From contig JAPLWO010000039.1 in assembly GCA_026396555.1 (NCBI GenBank), forward strand, positions 1-6,750: a DNA stretch of 6,750 bases, read 5' to 3'. The position numbers and the translations under genes are program-made. The first letter of the stretch is position 1, and each line of letters begins with the position of its first letter. Below the pieces are notes generated by a model. The model did not search any database, was not told where the DNA came from, and saw nothing but the letters and a program-made list of their open reading frames with translations. This document shows positions 5,361 to 6,750 of this stretch, in pieces. The stretch comes from Candidatus Magasanikiibacteriota bacterium (GTDB lineage Bacteria > Patescibacteriota > Patescibacteriia > Magasanikbacterales > 2-02-FULL-50-9b).

Positions 5361-5672
5361 ATGTCCATTCATCCGATGTTCAGGTCCGCAATTTCGATCA
5401 CCCGTTTCAGTGCAGGATGCGCACTTGTCGGCGCTGGAGCCGCAACGACTGCTGCGGCAATTCCGTTTCTCGGAATCACCACGCTTTACGGCGCAGCAGT
5501 TGCATATGATCGATTGAAAACCTGTCCTGTTTCTGGCTCAGTAGATTCATTCATCGCAGATAATTCGAGCGATACCGTCAAATACCTGTTCGACGGAATC
5601 GAAATCGCGCTCATGCCGCTCCGTCCCGGCTTTGAGCTCTCCGCTATCGGCGTTCGCCTGATTCGAAACTGA
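5361..5672 (+). CDS. Small hydrophobic, probably membrane-associated protein
   Basis: A 103-residue protein starting MSIHPMFRS. The start is set by GGAGG (5350-5354) and by the promoter, whose boxes lie inside the 18-codon upstream extension of the frame. Residues about 13-48 are rich in Ala, Gly, Ile and Leu (GCALVGAGAATTAAAIPFLG, then ITTLYGAAVAY) and could form one long or two short membrane helices. A polar segment (SVDSFIADNSSDTVKY) and a second moderately hydrophobic stretch (IALMPLRPGFELSAIGVRLI) follow. No cleavable signal peptide is clear and I recognise no family. The gene is a single transcription unit with a strong promoter and a strong terminator, and it faces the sigma-factor gene tail to tail. 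A link to the sigma factor, for example as a target or membrane partner, is only positional speculation. Confidence 0.75.
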   Translation: MSIHPMFRSAISITRFSAGCALVGAGAATTAAAIPFLGITTLYGAAVAYDRLKTCPVSGSVDSFIADNSSDTVKYLFDGIEIALMPLRPGFELSAIGVRLIRN

Positions 5673-5692
5673 CTCTCCTAACCGCCTCTCCG

Positions 5693-5740
5693 CGGCTACC
5701 TCGCACAACAACTCCTGCGAAGTAGCCGTTGTTTTTTATT
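5693..5740 (+). terminator. Intrinsic terminator of the small hydrophobic protein gene
   Basis: CGGCTAC (5693-5699) pairs with GTAGCCG (5722-5728). After a C/A mismatch, TCGCA/TGCGA (5701-5705, 5716-5720) extend the stem around a ten-base loop. TTGTTTTTTATT follows. The gene stop codon is at 5670-5672. Confidence 0.92.
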
Positions 5741-5744
5741 TCCG

Positions 5745-5796
5745 CAAAAAAACGGCCATACCACACTCAGGTTTGTGTGCATGGTATGACCGGCCG
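5745..5796 (-). terminator. Intrinsic terminator of the sigma-factor gene
   Basis: On the minus strand CATACCA (5788-5782) pairs with TGGTATG (5763-5757). Flanking CGGC/GCCG (5796-5793, 5756-5753) and inner CAC/GTG arms add to the stem, and seven Ts follow (5752-5746). The hairpin begins within three bases of the sigma-factor stop codon. It abuts the plus-strand terminator at 5693-5740, so the convergent genes are well insulated. Confidence 0.85.
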
Positions 5797-5798
5797 CA

Positions 5799-6401
5799 TC
5801 ATGTTTGTACCAAATGCAGAAATGTACGCGCAACAGCATTTCTTTGTAAACGTTCAAGCGCTGCTTTTTCAATTTTCTGAACACTTGAATGACCAAGTCC
5901 AAGCAACGCTCCAATCTCACGATGATTTTTTTCCGTTTCCCCGTCGAGTCCAAACCGATGACGTAACACAAGCTGCTCGCGATCACTCAACCCACACTGT
6001 TCAAAAATCGTAGCAACCGCAATTGCATGATCCTGTTCGTTAATCACGTCATCACATAACTGAACGTGTGTATGTCGATCGAACAGCGACTCGTCGCCGT
6101 ACAAAATTTCCCCGCGATGCGTGCTAATATATTGCGTCAACGCGCCGCGAATTTCCCAAAGCGCGGGCGTTACAAATTTACATCCGCGCGTCGGATCAAA
6201 CTTGCACATCGCCACAACCAGTCCTTCCCGTCCCGCTTCATATAAACCCGCGCTCCGCCCGTCGCCCGCGCATGTGATGTGCATCACCGCGCGATGAATC
6301 AGTCCTTTGTTATTTTCGAGTAACGTTCGATACGCGTGCGCCGCGATTTTCGGATTCGGCGAACGCACCGCGGACACCAACTGTTCATTATTCTGCTGCA
6401 T
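5799..6401 (-). CDS. Compact sigma-70-family RNA polymerase sigma factor
   Basis: A 200-residue sigma factor that would recruit RNA polymerase to a specific promoter set. Region 2 spans about 24-100: helical NNKGLIHRAVMHI, then LYEAGREGLVVAMCKFDP and TRGCKFVTPALWEIRGAL. This matches the consensus DLIQEGxxGLxxAxxxFDPxRGxxFxTYAxxWIRxxI. Region 4 spans about 137-187: GLSDREQLVLRHRFGLDG, then NHREIGALLGLGHSSVQKIEKAALERL, the -35-recognising helix-turn-helix. Region 1.1 and most of region 3 are missing, so it is an alternative rather than the housekeeping factor. Asp and Gln of the usual region 2.2 DLIQEG are replaced, which may weaken core contacts. The start at 6401 is fixed by CGGAGG five bases upstream. 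The leader contains a SAM-clan aptamer plus terminator, a second promoter candidate and a hairpin overlapping the SD. Its target promoters are unknown. Confidence 0.92.
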   Translation of the reverse strand: MQQNNEQLVSAVRSPNPKIAAHAYRTLLENNKGLIHRAVMHITCAGDGRSAGLYEAGREGLVVAMCKFDPTRGCKFVTPALWEIRGALTQYISTHRGEILYGDESLFDRHTHVQLCDDVINEQDHAIAVATIFEQCGLSDREQLVLRHRFGLDGETEKNHREIGALLGLGHSSVQKIEKAALERLQRNAVARTFLHLVQT

Positions 6402-6406
6402 GAAAA

Positions 6407-6452
6407 CCTCCGGAGATTTTTTTGATTAATTTCAAAAAAATAAAAGTTCCGG
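6407..6452 (-). promoter_or_regulatory. Hairpin covering the sigma-factor ribosome binding site
   Basis: CCGGA (6452-6448) pairs with TCCGG (6414-6410), which contains the first two bases of the SD GGAGG (6411-6407). Inside lies a perfect 9-bp AU-rich stem ATTTTTTTG (6441-6433) with CAAAAAAAT (6424-6416) around an eight-base loop. The fold would partly hide the SD and could melt with temperature or ligand. The AT palindrome could alternatively be a protein-binding site in DNA. Confidence 0.5.
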
Positions 6453-6468
6453 CGTTAAAAATTCGCGC

Positions 6469-6497
6469 ATTCAATAAATCCTGACCAGGTGTGTAAA
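6469..6497 (-). promoter_or_regulatory. Possible internal promoter of the sigma-factor gene
   Basis: TTTACA (6497-6492), a 17-base spacer and TTGAAT (6474-6469). The -35 matches five of six bases, the -10 four. The spacer holds a short inverted repeat CCTG-GT-CAGG (6489-6480). If used, transcription would bypass the upstream riboswitch and its terminator. Confidence 0.35.
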
Positions 6498-6514
6498 CTT
6501 TTTTTCAAAATCAT

Positions 6515-6542
6515 AAAAATAAAAATCGCCCATGTAGGCGAC
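6515..6542 (-). terminator. Intrinsic terminator downstream of the second SAM aptamer
   Basis: TCGCC (6541-6537), loop TACATG, GGCGA (6530-6526), plus a G-U closing pair, followed by TTTTTATTTTT (6525-6515). It lies eleven bases after P1 of the aptamer, the spacing expected of a riboswitch expression platform. I could not find a convincing antiterminator for it. Confidence 0.75.
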
Positions 6543-6552
6543 GCATCCATTT

Positions 6553-6650
6553 GTATCTTCCCTTGCGGGCTGAAATTCGCACCGGGCCTTATGGCTGGTT
6601 GCGGGCTCGGCATTGGGTCAGTTCCCTTTGCATCCGAACACTCTGGATAC
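6553..6650 (-). ncRNA. Second SAM-clan (SAM-I-like) riboswitch aptamer, before the sigma factor
   Basis: On the minus strand: P1 GTATC (6650-6646) with GATAC (6557-6553); a CAGAG junction; P2a GTTCGG/CCGAGC; P2b GGG/CCC; CCCGCAACC; P3 made of ACC/GGT and GCC/GGC around ATAA; GGTGCGAATTTC; and P4 CCC-GCAA-GGG just before P1. The P2 loop CTGA is complementary to TCAG before P4, giving the SAM-I pseudoknot. The 3' half lines up element by element with the metK aptamer in this window. The internal loop between P2a and P2b does not show the canonical kink-turn, so it may be a divergent SAM-I or a SAM-I/IV-type member. The ligand is inferred to be S-adenosylmethionine. The next gene downstream is the sigma factor. 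Confidence 0.8.
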
Positions 6651-6657
6651 GTCTTTT

Positions 6658-6663
6658 ATTGTA
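6658..6663 (-). promoter_or_regulatory. Candidate -10 box for the sigma-factor riboswitch transcript
   Basis: TACAAT (6663-6658) matches five of six consensus bases and would start RNA near 6651, just before P1 of the aptamer. No good -35 is seen 16-18 bases upstream, so it is weak, or recognised by another sigma factor or an activator. Confidence 0.4.
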
Positions 6664-6750
6664 TGAACAATGTAACACACGATTTTAAATTATGCAAATC
6701 ATGAAATATAGCTCGGCCTAGAGGACATTTTTTTATACATATTTGACAAG
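6664..6750. other. AT-rich right-edge region with no gene seen
   Basis: No coding frame with a start signal was found here. A plus-strand TTGACA at 6743-6748 could be the -35 box of a gene beyond the window edge. The rest is AT-rich and holds no recognisable element. Confidence 0.4.

Noticed and set aside
5670..5672. Recoded TGA (glycine, as in Gracilibacteria/Absconditabacteria)
   Set aside because: TGA ends several genes directly before intrinsic terminators and conserved glycines are encoded by GGN.
6553..6650. Cobalamin riboswitch reading of the second aptamer (AAAGGGAAC and GCCCGCAA look B12-box-like)
   Set aside because: The P1 closure, AGAG junction, GCAACC, GGTGCGAATT, P4 and the pseudoknot align with the SAM-I core and with the metK copy; the B12 core order is not met.
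6489..6704. Plus-strand 71-residue open frame over the second riboswitch
   Set aside because: No SD, unusual composition, and fully explained as the antisense of a structured RNA.
1..6750. CRISPR array, insertion sequence, transposase, attachment site or replication origin
   Set aside because: No regularly spaced repeats, no transposase motifs and no long terminal inverted or direct repeats were seen by eye.

Overview
The window looks like chromosomal DNA from a small-genome bacterium of the Patescibacteria (Candidate Phyla Radiation) type. The evidence is an unusually short (319-residue) methionine adenosyltransferase, a mixture of genes with and without Shine-Dalgarno sites, many single-gene transcription units, and small proteins of no recognised family. 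TGA acts as an ordinary stop: several genes end in TGA directly before an intrinsic terminator. The exact lineage cannot be read from this sequence alone.

Layout, left to right. (1) 1-1159 minus: the N-terminal two thirds or so of a type III-like (beta-class) adenine DNA methyltransferase, running off the left edge. (2) 1324-1743 plus: a 139-residue coiled-coil protein, divergent from the methyltransferase and convergent with metK. (3) 1738-2697 minus: metK, preceded by a SAM-I riboswitch (2748-2857) with a readable antiterminator/terminator pair. (4) 2878-3345 minus: a HIT-family protein. (5) about 3391-3609 minus: no protein gene, but a promoter, a structured stretch and an intrinsic terminator; a candidate small RNA or attenuated leader. 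(6) 3746-4228 plus: an unrecognised 160-residue protein with its own promoter and terminator. (7) 4282-5259 minus: an aminoglycoside-phosphotransferase-fold kinase. (8) 5361-5672 plus: a small hydrophobic protein with a near-perfect sigma-70 promoter, SD and terminator. (9) 5799-6401 minus: a compact sigma-70-family factor (regions 2 and 4), facing gene 8 across two back-to-back terminators. (10) 6402-6750: the sigma-factor leader, with a second SAM-clan aptamer (6553-6650) followed by an intrinsic terminator, then a possible secondary promoter and a hairpin at the ribosome binding site.

The common thread is S-adenosylmethionine. metK makes it and is switched off by it through a textbook riboswitch. 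The DNA methyltransferase uses it. A second, divergent SAM-clan aptamer lies in the leader of an alternative sigma factor. The two aptamers share the SAM-I core, and their predicted pseudoknot pairs covary (CTGG/CCAG in one, CTGA/TCAG in the other). A sigma factor under SAM control would let the cell couple a whole promoter set to methyl-donor status; this is the most interesting item here. All functional links beyond the genes and RNA motifs themselves are inference.
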